Source: Leifsonia sp. Root227 (GTDB lineage: Bacteria > Actinomycetota > Actinomycetes > Actinomycetales > Microbacteriaceae). Taken from it: DNA of 64,000 bases. This document shows positions 19,839-28,220 of the stretch, piece by piece (positions within the stretch are counted from its first letter, which is position 1; each line of letters starts with the position of its first letter). The position numbers and the translations under genes are program-made. The notes under the pieces were generated by a model, which made no database searches, had not been told where the DNA came from, and worked only from the letters and a program-made list of their open reading frames with translations. Location: the NCBI RefSeq assembly GCF_001428745.1, contig NZ_LMIO01000004.1, positions 1 to 64,000 on the forward strand, read 5' to 3'.

Positions 19839-20861
19839 ATGACTGACTTCCGGGCCATCGTGATCGAGCAGGAGACCGAGTCGGGGCGGATCGTCGCGCA
19901 CACCGCGGAGGTTCGGCGGGTGACGGACGCCTTTCTGATGGCGGGGGACGTGACGGTCGCCGTCGAGTACTCCGACCTCAACTTCAAGGATGCGCTCGCC
20001 ATCGGCGGGCGGCCGGGGGTTGCGAGAACCACTCCGCTGATTCCGGGCATCGACCTGGTCGGGGTGGTCGAGGAGTCGGAGGACGAACGGTGGCGGCCGG
20101 GAGACCGGGTGGTGCTGAACGGCGACGGCATCGGCGAGTCGCATCACGGCGGGCTGGCGGAGCGTGCGCGGGTGCGCGGAGATGCGCTGGTGCGGGTGCC
20201 CGACGTGCTGAGCAGCGAGCAGGCCGCCGCCATCGGGACGGCCGGATTCACCGCGATGCTGTCGGTGCTCGCGCTGGAACGGAACGGGCTCGACCCGCAG
20301 GCGGTCGCCGATGCAGGGTCGAGCGTGCTCGTGACAGGGGCGGCGGGCGGGGTCGGGTCTGTGGCCGTCGCGCTGCTGGCGAAACTGGGCTACCCGGTTA
20401 CCGCATCCACCGGGCGGCCGGAGGAACAGGCAGAGTACCTGACCGATCTCGGGGCGAGCGCGATCATCGACAGGGCGGAGCTCAGCGACCCCGGCAAGCC
20501 GTTGCAGCGGCAGCGCTGGGCGGGGGTGGTGGATGCGGTCGGCAGCCACACGCTCGCCAACGCGCTCGCGCAGACGACCTACGGCGGCACGGTCACGGCC
20601 TGCGGGCTCGCCCAGGGCTCAGACCTGCCCGCCACAGTGATGCCGTTCATCCTGCGCGGCGTGACGCTCGTCGGCATCAACTCCGTCGAGGCGCCGATCG
20701 CGCTGCGGGAGACGGCGTGGCGGAGGCTGGCGACCGACCTCGACACCGAGGCGCTGGCGGCGATGACGGCGTTCATCCCGCTGGCAGAGACCATCGGCGC
20801 GGCAGACGAGCTGCTAGCAGGGCGGCTGCACGGCCGGACAGTGGTGGATGTGCGCGCCTGA
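19839..20861 (+). CDS. MDR-family oxidoreductase (acrylyl-CoA reductase AcuI/YhdH type)
   Basis: 340 residues, zinc-free medium-chain reductase. YSDLNFKDALAIGGRPGVARTTPLIPGIDLVG is the AcuI/YhdH N-terminal pattern and VLVTGAAGGVGSVAVALLAKLGYPV the NADPH-binding loop. AcuI reduces acrylyl-CoA to propionyl-CoA, which would feed the methylcitrate cycle encoded at 8854-12482; that link is an inference. TATGGT (19826-19831) is 7 nt before the ATG. Confidence 0.87.
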   Translation: MTDFRAIVIEQETESGRIVAHTAEVRRVTDAFLMAGDVTVAVEYSDLNFKDALAIGGRPGVARTTPLIPGIDLVGVVEESEDERWRPGDRVVLNGDGIGESHHGGLAERARVRGDALVRVPDVLSSEQAAAIGTAGFTAMLSVLALERNGLDPQAVADAGSSVLVTGAAGGVGSVAVALLAKLGYPVTASTGRPEEQAEYLTDLGASAIIDRAELSDPGKPLQRQRWAGVVDAVGSHTLANALAQTTYGGTVTACGLAQGSDLPATVMPFILRGVTLVGINSVEAPIALRETAWRRLATDLDTEALAAMTAFIPLAETIGAADELLAGRLHGRTVVDVRA

Positions 20862-20897
20862 CCAGGCCGGAACCAAGCCGCCCGTTATGCTGACCGC

Positions 20898-21278
20898 ATG
20901 ATCGTCCTCGCGACCGTGGTCGTCACCCTTGCGGCAGCACTGCACATCGCCATCTTCGTGATGGAGAGCGTGGGCTGGACGCGGCCGGCGGTGTGGAAGC
21001 GGTTCGGCGTCGCGTCGCAGGAGGCAGCGGACACCACCAGGCCGATGGCGTACAACCAGGGGTTCTACAACCTGTTCCTCGCCATCGGGGCCATCGTCGG
21101 GCTGATCCTCTACGGGGTCGGGATGCACGACGCAGGGCTCGCGCTCATCCTGTTCAGCACCGCGAGCATGTTCGCGGCGTCTGTCGTGCTCGTCACCACC
21201 GGGCGCGGCTACATCCGGCCGGCGCTCATCCAGGGCGTCCTTCCGCTGCTCGGGTTCATCCTGATGCTGCTGTCCTAG
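20898..21278 (+). CDS. DUF1304 membrane protein, copy 1
   Basis: 126 residues with four membrane helices. MAYNQGFYNLFLA and the final VLVTTGRGYIRPALIQGVLP are the family signatures. Function unknown. TATGCT (20886-20891) lies 6 nt before the ATG. A second copy of the same length is at 22555-22935, on the other side of the FAD monooxygenase. Confidence 0.87.
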   Translation: MIVLATVVVTLAAALHIAIFVMESVGWTRPAVWKRFGVASQEAADTTRPMAYNQGFYNLFLAIGAIVGLILYGVGMHDAGLALILFSTASMFAASVVLVTTGRGYIRPALIQGVLPLLGFILMLLS

Positions 21279-21309
21279 CCGCAGCGGACACGAACAGCAG
21301 CCGCAGCCG

Positions 21310-22530
21310 TCACCGCAGCTCCGGCGCCACGTGCTCCGGCAGGAAGCCGCGGCCGATCACCCGCGCGCTGACCCTGCGCGCGACGGGCATCGCCGCCGCG
21401 AGCAGCCCGCGCAACGGGGCGGGAAGCGGGTCCGGCAGCCGCGCGGCCCCGCCCGGGCGTCCGATGAACTCGTGCGCAGACAGCTGCAGCCGCTGCATCC
21501 GCGCCACCGGAGGGAGGCGTCGCTCCTGCACGGCGGCGAGCACGCGCAGGTCCACCTGCCCGGAGCGGAGGGGCGCCGCGACGGCGTTCGCGGTCGCGAC
21601 CGCATCCTGCACCGCGTAGTTCACACCGACCCCGAACGCGGGCGACATCGCGTGGGCGGCATCGCCGATCGCGAGGAACCCCGAGCGGAACCAGCGGTCG
21701 AGGCGGTTGATCTGCACGGAGAGCAGCTTGACGTCGTCCCAGGAGGCGATGGCGTCTGCCACGGGCGCGAGCACGGGCGCCACCTCGCCGAGCACCCGGT
21801 GGAAGTGCGGCAGCCCGGCCTGCTTCAGGGCGTCGAATCCACCCTTCTCGATGATCATGCCGGTCTGGAAGTACTCGCCCCTGTCGATCGTGATCACCAT
21901 CGAGCGCTGGTCGATGTACGCGAGCGTGCTCGGCGGCACCACCGCGGGCTTGGGCACGCGGAACCAGAGCACGTCGATCGGTACGCCGAAGCGCCGCGGG
22001 CGCAGGCCTGCCGCATCCCGGAGGATCGAATCGCGGCCGTCCGCCGCCACGGTCAGGGAGGCTCGGAGCTCGACGTCTCCGTCAGGGCCGCGTGCGATCA
22101 CGCCGCGCACCACGCCGCCCTCCTGGATGAGGCCGACCGCCTCTGTCTGCATCCGCAGCTGGAAGCCGGGCAGCGCAGCCGCCTCCTCCGCGAGGAAGTC
22201 GAGGAAGTCCCACTGCGGCGCCATGACCAGGAAGTCGTCCGGCGGGGGCAGCATCCCGAAGTCGATGGGATGCAGCCTGGTGCCGTTGATCACCGCATCC
22301 AGGGTGTGGATGGTCGTGTGCGGAAGGCCGAGGAATCGATCGCGCAGCCCGAGCTCGCCGAGGACGGTGATCGTGGACGGGTGGATGGTGTCGCCGCGGA
22401 AGTCGCGGAAGAAGTCGGCATGCTTCTCCAGCACCACCACGTCGAGCCCGGCCCTCGCGAGGATGAGGCCGAGCATCATGCCGGCTGGACCGCCTCCGGC
22501 GATCACACAGGAACTCTGGACGGCTTGCAT
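21310..22530 (-). CDS. FAD-dependent monooxygenase (UbiH/PheA-TfdB type)
   Basis: 406 residues. The dinucleotide fold is CVIAGGGPAGMMLGLILARAGLDVVVLEKH, the second FAD site is FLAIGDAAHAMSPAFGVGVNYAVQDA, and the DG motif is TVAADGRDS. This class hydroxylates aromatic compounds or quinones with NAD(P)H; substrate unknown. ATG 22530 is preceded by TACGCT (22543-22538) with a 7-nt gap. That -10 overlaps the -10 of the divergent DUF1304 gene. Confidence 0.88.
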   Translation of the reverse strand: MQAVQSSCVIAGGGPAGMMLGLILARAGLDVVVLEKHADFFRDFRGDTIHPSTITVLGELGLRDRFLGLPHTTIHTLDAVINGTRLHPIDFGMLPPPDDFLVMAPQWDFLDFLAEEAAALPGFQLRMQTEAVGLIQEGGVVRGVIARGPDGDVELRASLTVAADGRDSILRDAAGLRPRRFGVPIDVLWFRVPKPAVVPPSTLAYIDQRSMVITIDRGEYFQTGMIIEKGGFDALKQAGLPHFHRVLGEVAPVLAPVADAIASWDDVKLLSVQINRLDRWFRSGFLAIGDAAHAMSPAFGVGVNYAVQDAVATANAVAAPLRSGQVDLRVLAAVQERRLPPVARMQRLQLSAHEFIGRPGGAARLPDPLPAPLRGLLAAAMPVARRVSARVIGRGFLPEHVAPELR

Positions 22531-22537
22531 AGTGCTC

Positions 22538-22547
22538 AGCGTATGCT
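22538..22547. promoter_or_regulatory. Bidirectional promoter with overlapping -10 elements
   Basis: Plus-strand TATGCT (22542-22547) lies 7 nt before ATG 22555; minus-strand TACGCT (22543-22538) lies 7 nt before ATG 22530. The two hexamers share bases 22542-22543. Only 24 bp separate the two start codons, so the two promoters cannot be occupied at once. Confidence 0.7.
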
Positions 22548-22554
22548 CACTCGC

Positions 22555-22935
22555 ATGGCCATCATCGGTTCCATACTGATCGCCGCGGCTGCCATCGTGC
22601 ACCTGGTGTTCTTCGCGATGGAGAGCGTGCTCTGGTCGTCGCCAGGGGTGTGGCGCCGATTCGGCGTCGCGAACCAGCGGGATGCGGACACTGTGCGGGC
22701 GATGGCGTACAACCAGGGGTTCTACAACCTGTTCCTGGCCGGCGGCGCTGCGGTCGGTCTGGTGCTCTACTGGACGACGCTGCGCGAGGTGGGGTTCGGG
22801 ATCGTGTTCTTCTGCGCGGTGTGCATGGTGCTGGCCGCCGTTGTCCTCGTCACGACAGGGCGCGCCTACGTGCGGGCCGCCCTCGTCCAGGGCGTGCTGC
22901 CGCTTGCCGGGCTGATTCTGCTCGTGATCGCGTAG
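22555..22935 (+). CDS. DUF1304 membrane protein, copy 2
   Basis: 126 residues, same length as copy 1 and alike throughout (both have AYNQGFYNLFLA and the VLVTTGR motif before a PVLQGVLPL-like end). Four membrane helices. ATG 22555 is preferred to ATG 22543 because of the -10 spacing and because it gives the same N-terminus as copy 1. Function unknown; the position beside the FAD monooxygenase may mean a shared role. Confidence 0.86.
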   Translation: MAIIGSILIAAAAIVHLVFFAMESVLWSSPGVWRRFGVANQRDADTVRAMAYNQGFYNLFLAGGAAVGLVLYWTTLREVGFGIVFFCAVCMVLAAVVLVTTGRAYVRAALVQGVLPLAGLILLVIA

Positions 22936-22942
22936 CGAGGCC

Positions 22943-22959
22943 GCCGCACCGTGTGCGGC
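22943..22959. terminator. Hairpin between convergent genes
   Basis: GCCGCAC-CGT-GTGCGGC, a perfect 7-bp stem, lies between the stop codons of the convergent DUF1304 copy 2 and the 128-residue protein gene. No T tract follows. Confidence 0.45.
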
Positions 22960-23345
22960 TAGAGCGTGGTCTCGCCGGGGGCGGGCGTGCCGGTGGCGTC
23001 GACCCGCAGCGCCTCGACGAGCTTCGTGGCGTGCGGGGTGGAGACGATGATGCGCGAGTACTCCTCGCCCTCGAGATCGATCACGACCGCCGCGCGCTGC
23101 TTGCCCTTGATGAGCAGGAAGTCCTTGCCGCCGTGGAACTTCCAGGTTCCGACGGAGAGCGTCAGCGGCACGGCCGCACCTGGCGCGCGGATGCCGCGAA
23201 TCCAGATCCACGGGTCTTCCGTGATCGCCACCGACCGGATGCTCTCCCTCGGGACGACGAGGTCGTCGCGCTTGAGCGCAAGCACCCTCTCCGCCGGCGT
23301 GAGGTGGATCTCAAGTCGGTCGGGGTGAACGTGCATATCGGCCAT
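22959..23345 (-). CDS. Hypothetical protein, PH-like beta-rich
   Basis: 128 residues, no membrane segment. Alternating hydrophobic beta-type sequence ending in an amphipathic helix (STPHATKLVEALRV), which resembles the bacterial PH-domain pattern; I do not recognise a named family. CAGGAT lies 6 nt before the ATG. It stands alone between a convergent DUF1304 gene and the divergent ROK regulator. Confidence 0.7.
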   Translation of the reverse strand: MADMHVHPDRLEIHLTPAERVLALKRDDLVVPRESIRSVAITEDPWIWIRGIRAPGAAVPLTLSVGTWKFHGGKDFLLIKGKQRAAVVIDLEGEEYSRIIVSTPHATKLVEALRVDATGTPAPGETTL

Positions 23346-23467
23346 GCTTCTATCCTGCCAGCGGGCACCGGATCGTGCGGGCGGAATCCTCACAAAGAGA
23401 TAACCCTTCGGTCGGTGGTTTCCACACACCATCACCCCTCGTCCACGGGCCATGTATTCTGCTCATC

Positions 23468-24649
23468 GTGGCAACGCAGCGGCGGACACCGGGTTCGCAG
23501 ACTTCACTTCGTGAAGCCAACCGGGCGCGGATCGTCGACGCCATCAAGAAGCACGGCGGGCTGACGCAGGTCGAGCTGGCCGGCGCGACCGGGCTCTCCC
23601 CCGCGACCGTTTCGAACATCGTCAAGGAACTGTCGACCTCCGGCGTCCTGCATACCGCCCAGAGCATCCGCAGCGGCCGCCGCGCCCAGCACGTCACTCT
23701 GGCGCACGCGCTCGGCCTGGTGGTCGGCGTGCACTTCTCCACCAGACACATGCGGATCGCACTCGCGGACGTGGCGCACACGGTCGTCGCGGAGAACCAC
23801 ATGCCGCTCGCCAAGGACCACCGCGCCGACAACGAGCTCGACAAGGTCTCCCTCCTGCTCACCGACATGCTCGAATCCGTGGATGCGGGCCGCGACGAGG
23901 TGCTCGCCGTCGGCATCGCGCTCCCCGCGCCCCTCGACAGGGCGAGCGGGACGATCGCGCGCAGCGGCATCATGCGTGGCTGGGACGGCGTTCAGGTGGC
24001 CGAAGTGATGGAGCGCAGGCTCAAGCGCCCCGTCTTCATCGACAACGCCGCCAATCTCACCGCGCTCGCGGAGTCCAGGCTGGGCGCCGGCCGAGGCAAG
24101 CGCAACACGATCACGCTCGATCTCGGCGACGGGATCGGCGCCGGCCTCATTCTGAACGGGCAGGTGTACCGCGGGTTCAACGGCGTCGCGGGCGAGTTCG
24201 GGCACACGACGATCCGCGAGAACGGACCGCTCTGCCGGTGCGGCAACCGCGGCTGCCTGGAGGCCATCGCGGGCGGACCGGCGATCCTCGACGAGCTGCG
24301 CGACCACCTGGGCAGCCTCAAACTGGGCGATGTGGTCATCCAGGCGATGGCAGGGGATGCACGATGCATCCGGGCCATCGCCGACGCGGGCAAGCACATC
24401 GGCATCGCGACCGCCAACCTGTGCAACCTGGTCGATCCGGAACGGGTGATCGTCGGCGGCGAGCTGGCCAGAGCAGGCGAACTGCTGCTCGGCCCGATGC
24501 GGCACGCGGTGGAGCGGTCGATCATCGTGAACGAGGATCTGATGCCGGACATCGTGCAGGGTCAGCTCGGCACCCGCGCCGCCACGCTCGGGGCCGTGGC
24601 ATATGCCGTCGACTGCGTGAACATCACCCCGACGGACGCCGCCGTCTGA
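23468..24649 (+). CDS. ROK-family transcriptional regulator
   Basis: 393 residues. N-terminal winged HTH (LTQVELAGATGLSPATVSNIVKEL, residues about 30-60) and a ROK sugar-kinase-like domain with the zinc motif CRCGNRGCLEA and GEFGHTTI. Regulators of this group (XylR, NagC-like) repress sugar uptake genes. It lies directly before, and in the same direction as, the sugar ABC operon, its likely target. GTG 23468 is chosen because TATTCT (23455-23460) is 7 nt upstream. Confidence 0.9.
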   Translation: MATQRRTPGSQTSLREANRARIVDAIKKHGGLTQVELAGATGLSPATVSNIVKELSTSGVLHTAQSIRSGRRAQHVTLAHALGLVVGVHFSTRHMRIALADVAHTVVAENHMPLAKDHRADNELDKVSLLLTDMLESVDAGRDEVLAVGIALPAPLDRASGTIARSGIMRGWDGVQVAEVMERRLKRPVFIDNAANLTALAESRLGAGRGKRNTITLDLGDGIGAGLILNGQVYRGFNGVAGEFGHTTIRENGPLCRCGNRGCLEAIAGGPAILDELRDHLGSLKLGDVVIQAMAGDARCIRAIADAGKHIGIATANLCNLVDPERVIVGGELARAGELLLGPMRHAVERSIIVNEDLMPDIVQGQLGTRAATLGAVAYAVDCVNITPTDAAV

Positions 24650-24693
24650 ACGCGCCCTCAGACACGCTCGCCCCCTCCCCCGAATGCGTGTCT

Positions 24694-24734
24694 ATTCGTT
24701 ATCGAATCCATTGGCTTCAACTCTTGACGACAAG
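24694..24734 (+). promoter_or_regulatory. Candidate ROK operator region before the ABC operon
   Basis: ATTCG-TTAT-CGAAT (24694-24707) and CTTG-ACGA-CAAG (24723-24734) are two perfect small inverted repeats in an AT-richer stretch between the ROK gene and the binding-protein gene. Position fits an operator; binding is inferred. Confidence 0.4.
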
Positions 24735-24797
24735 TCACCCACCTGCAACACTCAACCCAGCCGCCAACGATGGCGGTCTCGAATCGGAGGTTTTTCA

Positions 24798-25910
24798 ATG
24801 AAGATCGCCACCACGAGAGCGGTCATCGCGACGGCCGCGATCCTGCTCACAGCCGGAACACTCACGGCGTGTTCCAACGGGTCTGGCAGCTCCTCCAGCT
24901 CAACCGCGGGAGCCAGCACAGCCCAGATCGGCCTCCTCCTCCCCGACTCCGTCACCGCGAGGTACGAAGCGGCGGACAAGCCATTCTTCGAAGCGAAGAT
25001 CAAGGACCTCTGCTCCGGCTGCAAGGTGCTCTACGCGAACGCCGACGGCGACGCGAGCAAGCAGCAGCAGCAGGCGGAGTCGATGCTGACCCAGGGCGTC
25101 AAGGTCCTCGTCCTCGACCCGTTCGACGGTGAGGCAGCAGCATCCATCGTCGGAGAGGCCAAGGCGAAGAACGTGCCCGTCATCTCCTACGACCGCCTGA
25201 TCAACAGCCCGGACAGCAGCTACTACATCTCGTTCGACAACGAGAAGGTCGGGCAGCTGCAGGCCACCGCGCTGGTCGACAAGCTCAAGAAGGACGGCGT
25301 CGCATCGGGCGCAGGCATCCTGATGGTCAACGGCTCGCCTACCGACAACAACGCGACCCTCTTCAAGAAGGGCGCGCACAGCGTCATCGACTCCAGCGGC
25401 TACAAGGTGCTCGCCGAATACGACACACCAGGATGGGACCCTGCACAGGCCCAGAACTGGGTGTCAGGTCAGATCACGCAGTTCGGCAGCCAGATCAAGG
25501 GCGTCTACGCCGCCAATGACGGAACGGGCGGTGGCGCCATCGCCGCCCTCAAGGCCGCCAACGTGAGTCCGATCCCGCCGGTCACCGGTCAGGATGCAGA
25601 GCTCGCGGGCATCCAGCGCATCCTCGCCGGCGACCAGTACATGACGGTCTACAAGGCGATCCAGCCCGAGGCGGAGAAGGCGGCCCAGCTGGCCATCGAC
25701 CTCGTCAACGGCAAGAAGCCGAAGGGTGACACCACGGTCAACACGGCGGGTGGCGCAGCCATCCAGTCGTTCCTGCTGACCCCGGTCGCCGTCACGACGG
25801 ACAACATCGAGAGCACGGTCGTCAAGGACGAGTTCTACGGTTCCGACTCCGCCGCGAAGATCTGCACCGCCGACTACAAGGCAGCGTGCGACAAGTACGG
25901 CATCAAGTAA
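24798..25910 (+). CDS. Sugar ABC transporter substrate-binding lipoprotein (XylF-like)
   Basis: 370 residues. Lipobox LTAC with Cys25 as lipid anchor, then a Ser/Gly linker and a periplasmic-binding-protein type I domain (IGLLLPDSVTARYEAADKPFFE, NADGDASKQQQQAESML, PVISYDRLI), closest in pattern to xylose binding proteins. GGAGG at 24786-24790 is 7 nt before ATG, one of the few clear ribosome sites here, as expected for a highly made protein. A 19-bp hairpin follows the stop. Confidence 0.9.
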   Translation: MKIATTRAVIATAAILLTAGTLTACSNGSGSSSSSTAGASTAQIGLLLPDSVTARYEAADKPFFEAKIKDLCSGCKVLYANADGDASKQQQQAESMLTQGVKVLVLDPFDGEAAASIVGEAKAKNVPVISYDRLINSPDSSYYISFDNEKVGQLQATALVDKLKKDGVASGAGILMVNGSPTDNNATLFKKGAHSVIDSSGYKVLAEYDTPGWDPAQAQNWVSGQITQFGSQIKGVYAANDGTGGGAIAALKAANVSPIPPVTGQDAELAGIQRILAGDQYMTVYKAIQPEAEKAAQLAIDLVNGKKPKGDTTVNTAGGAAIQSFLLTPVAVTTDNIESTVVKDEFYGSDSAAKICTADYKAACDKYGIK

Positions 25911-25917
25911 CCTCCTG

Positions 25918-25960
25918 GGCCTGGCCGGGGGATGCGCACCTCGCATCCCCCGGCCAGGCC
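25918..25960 (+). terminator. Perfect 19-bp hairpin between binding-protein and ATPase genes
   Basis: GGCCTGGCCGGGGGATGCG (25918-25936), loop CACCT, then the exact complement (25942-25960). No T tract, and the ATPase gene follows in the same direction, so it likely works as a partial terminator or as a 3' stabiliser that keeps binding-protein mRNA in excess. Confidence 0.7.
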
Positions 25961-26033
25961 GATTCCGCTCTACCCTTTTCACAGACGAATACACGCAGTA
26001 CAAGCACCGCCTTCCAGCTCAAAGGAGAACGCC

Positions 26034-26873
26034 GTGACGATGGAATCCGCCGTCGCTGAACCCGAACGGTCGACGCGCCAACCCGTCCTCTCCCTCCGTG
26101 GGATCTCGAAAGGCTTCGGCGCCGTCCAAGCCCTCACCGACATCGACCTCGATGTCTACCCAGGTGAGGTCGTCGCGATCGTCGGCGACAACGGCGCAGG
26201 CAAGTCGACGCTCGTCAAGATCCTCGCCGGCGTGCATCCACAGGATGCGGGAACCGTGACGTTCGACGGCGACAGGGTCAGCATCCCGTCGCCGTCGGCG
26301 TCGCGGGAGCTCGGCATCGCGACCGTGTTCCAGGACCTCGCGCTCTGCGACAACCTGGATGTGGTCTCCAACCTCTTCCTCGGCCGCGAGATCACCCACG
26401 GCACGCTCGACGAGGAAGAGATGGAGAAGCGCTCGTGGAGCCTGCTCCGGCAGCTCTCCGCGCGCATCCCGTCGGTGCGGATCGCCGTTGCATCCCTCTC
26501 CGGCGGCCAGCGGCAGACCGTCGCCATCGCGCGCTCCCTGATCGGCGAGCCGCGCGTGGTCATCCTCGACGAGCCGACGGCCGCCCTCGGCGTCGCCCAG
26601 ACCGCCGAGGTGCTCAACCTGATCGAGCGGCTGCGCGAGCGCGGGCTCGGCGTGGTGCTGATCAGCCACAACATGGCGGACGTGCAGGCGGTGGCCGACC
26701 GCGTCGCCGTGCTGCGCCTCGGCCGCAACAACGGCACCTTCCGCGTGCCGGACGTCAGCTACGAGGAGATCATCTCGGCCATCACGGGCGCGACGGACAA
26801 CGTCGTCGCGCGCCGCGCCGAGCGCCTCAACGAAGAAGTAGAGCAGCTCACCGAACGGAGTGCGGACGCATGA
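26034..26873 (+). CDS. Sugar ABC transporter ATP-binding protein (single ATPase domain)
   Basis: 279 residues with one complete ATPase: Walker A GDNGAGKST, signature SLSGGQRQ, Walker B VVILDEPTAAL and switch His in ISHN. Enzymes of the XylG/RbsA class usually have two fused domains (about 500 residues); this is the short FrcA-like form and would work as a homodimer. GTG 26034 fits AAAGGAGA at 26021. The stop overlaps the permease ATG by 4 nt. Confidence 0.92.
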   Translation: MTMESAVAEPERSTRQPVLSLRGISKGFGAVQALTDIDLDVYPGEVVAIVGDNGAGKSTLVKILAGVHPQDAGTVTFDGDRVSIPSPSASRELGIATVFQDLALCDNLDVVSNLFLGREITHGTLDEEEMEKRSWSLLRQLSARIPSVRIAVASLSGGQRQTVAIARSLIGEPRVVILDEPTAALGVAQTAEVLNLIERLRERGLGVVLISHNMADVQAVADRVAVLRLGRNNGTFRVPDVSYEEIISAITGATDNVVARRAERLNEEVEQLTERSADA

Positions 26874-28120
26874 CCAAGACAGAGACGCCCGCGGAGGTCG
26901 CTGCCGACCTGCAGGACGAACGCCTCATCCGCAACGAGGGACTGGGCGGCGCTGTCAAGTCGTTCGGGCTGCGCGTGCGCGGCGGCGACCTCGGCTCGCT
27001 CCCTGTGGTGGTCGGCCTCATCGTGATCTGGGCAGTGTTCCAGATCCTGAACCCGAACTTCCTCTCCGCGAACAACCTGGTGAACCTCACGCTGCAGTGC
27101 GCGGCGGTGGGCACCATCTCCATCGGCATCGTGCTGGTGCTGCTGCTCGGCCAGATCGACCTGTCCGTCGGATCGGTCAGCGGTCTGGCTGCCGCGATCA
27201 TGGGCGTCGGGCTGACGCAGCTGCACTGGCCGCTCATCGTGGCCGTGATCGGCGCGATCCTCGCCGGCGTCCTGGTCGGATTCCTCTACGGCATCCTCTT
27301 CACCCGGTTCGGGGTGCCGTCGTTCGTCATCACGCTCGCCGGCCTGCTCGGCTTCCTCGGGCTTCAGCTCTGGGTGCTCGGGCCGAACAGTTCCATCAAC
27401 ATCCCGTTCGACTCCTGGATCGTGCAGTTCGCGCAACAGACCTTCCTTCCGCCGTGGGCCGCGTACGCCCTGGTCGTGATCGCCGCGGTCGGGATGTTCC
27501 TCTCCGACTGGCGTCGTTCAGAGCGCCGCCGCAAGGCCGGGCTCTCGCAGGGGTCCATGACGGTCATGCTCGTGAAGGCCGTGCTCCTGCTGCTGGCCCT
27601 CGGGATCAGCGTCTGGTACCTGTCCACCGACCGAGGAACGGGCGCGATGTTCCTGTTCTTCGTGATCCTGGTCGTCGTGATGAACTTCTTCCTCACCCGC
27701 ACCCGCTGGGGCCGCTCGGTCTTCGCGGTCGGCGGCTCGGTCGAGGCGGCTCGCCGCGCCGGTATCAAGGTCAACAGGGTCTACATCTCGGTGTTCATCC
27801 TGTGCTCCACGTTCGCCGCGGTCGGCGGGCTGCTCGCCGCTGCCAGGCTGGCGTCGGTGAGCGCGGGCAGCGGAGGGACGGACACCAACCTGAACGCGAT
27901 CGCCGCGGCGGTCATCGGCGGGACCAGCCTCTTCGGCGGGCGCGGAAGCGCGTGGTCAGCCCTGCTCGGCATCCTGGTCATCCAGTCGATCTCCAGCGGC
28001 CTCACGCTCCTGAACCTGGACTCGTCGATCCGCTTCATGATCACCGGCGCGGTGCTGTTGCTCGCGGTCATCATCGACTCGCTGTCGCGGCGCTCTCGCG
28101 CCTCGCACGGCCAGGCCTAG
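26870..28120 (+). CDS. Sugar ABC transporter permease (XylH-like)
   Basis: 416-residue membrane permease of the branched-chain/ribose (BPD_transp_2) family, about ten helices. LVLLLGQIDLSVGSVSGLAAAI and the later AAAVIGGTSLFGGRGS are family motifs. It couples with the binding protein and ATPase encoded upstream; ATGA overlap with the ATPase gene. XylH-like length and sequence; sugar not proven. Confidence 0.91.
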   Translation: MTKTETPAEVAADLQDERLIRNEGLGGAVKSFGLRVRGGDLGSLPVVVGLIVIWAVFQILNPNFLSANNLVNLTLQCAAVGTISIGIVLVLLLGQIDLSVGSVSGLAAAIMGVGLTQLHWPLIVAVIGAILAGVLVGFLYGILFTRFGVPSFVITLAGLLGFLGLQLWVLGPNSSINIPFDSWIVQFAQQTFLPPWAAYALVVIAAVGMFLSDWRRSERRRKAGLSQGSMTVMLVKAVLLLLALGISVWYLSTDRGTGAMFLFFVILVVVMNFFLTRTRWGRSVFAVGGSVEAARRAGIKVNRVYISVFILCSTFAAVGGLLAAARLASVSAGSGGTDTNLNAIAAAVIGGTSLFGGRGSAWSALLGILVIQSISSGLTLLNLDSSIRFMITGAVLLLAVIIDSLSRRSRASHGQA

Positions 28121-28131
28121 CGGGGCACGAG

Positions 28132-28180
28132 TCGTGCGAAACGTGTGGTCGCAGCGCTCGCGACCGCACGTTTCGCACGA
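28132..28180. repeat. Intergenic palindrome, REP-like, copy B
   Basis: Left arm 28132-28152 begins TCGTGCGAAACGTGTGGTC and right arm 28160-28180 ends CGCACGTTTCGCACGA. The 21-bp arms match except for one G-T pair, around a 7-nt loop. It lies 11 bp after the permease stop. Same core as copies A and C. Confidence 0.87.
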
Positions 28181-28220
28181 GGGCTGACCGCGCGGCGCGG
28201 TGTGTGAGATGGTGGAGCTT

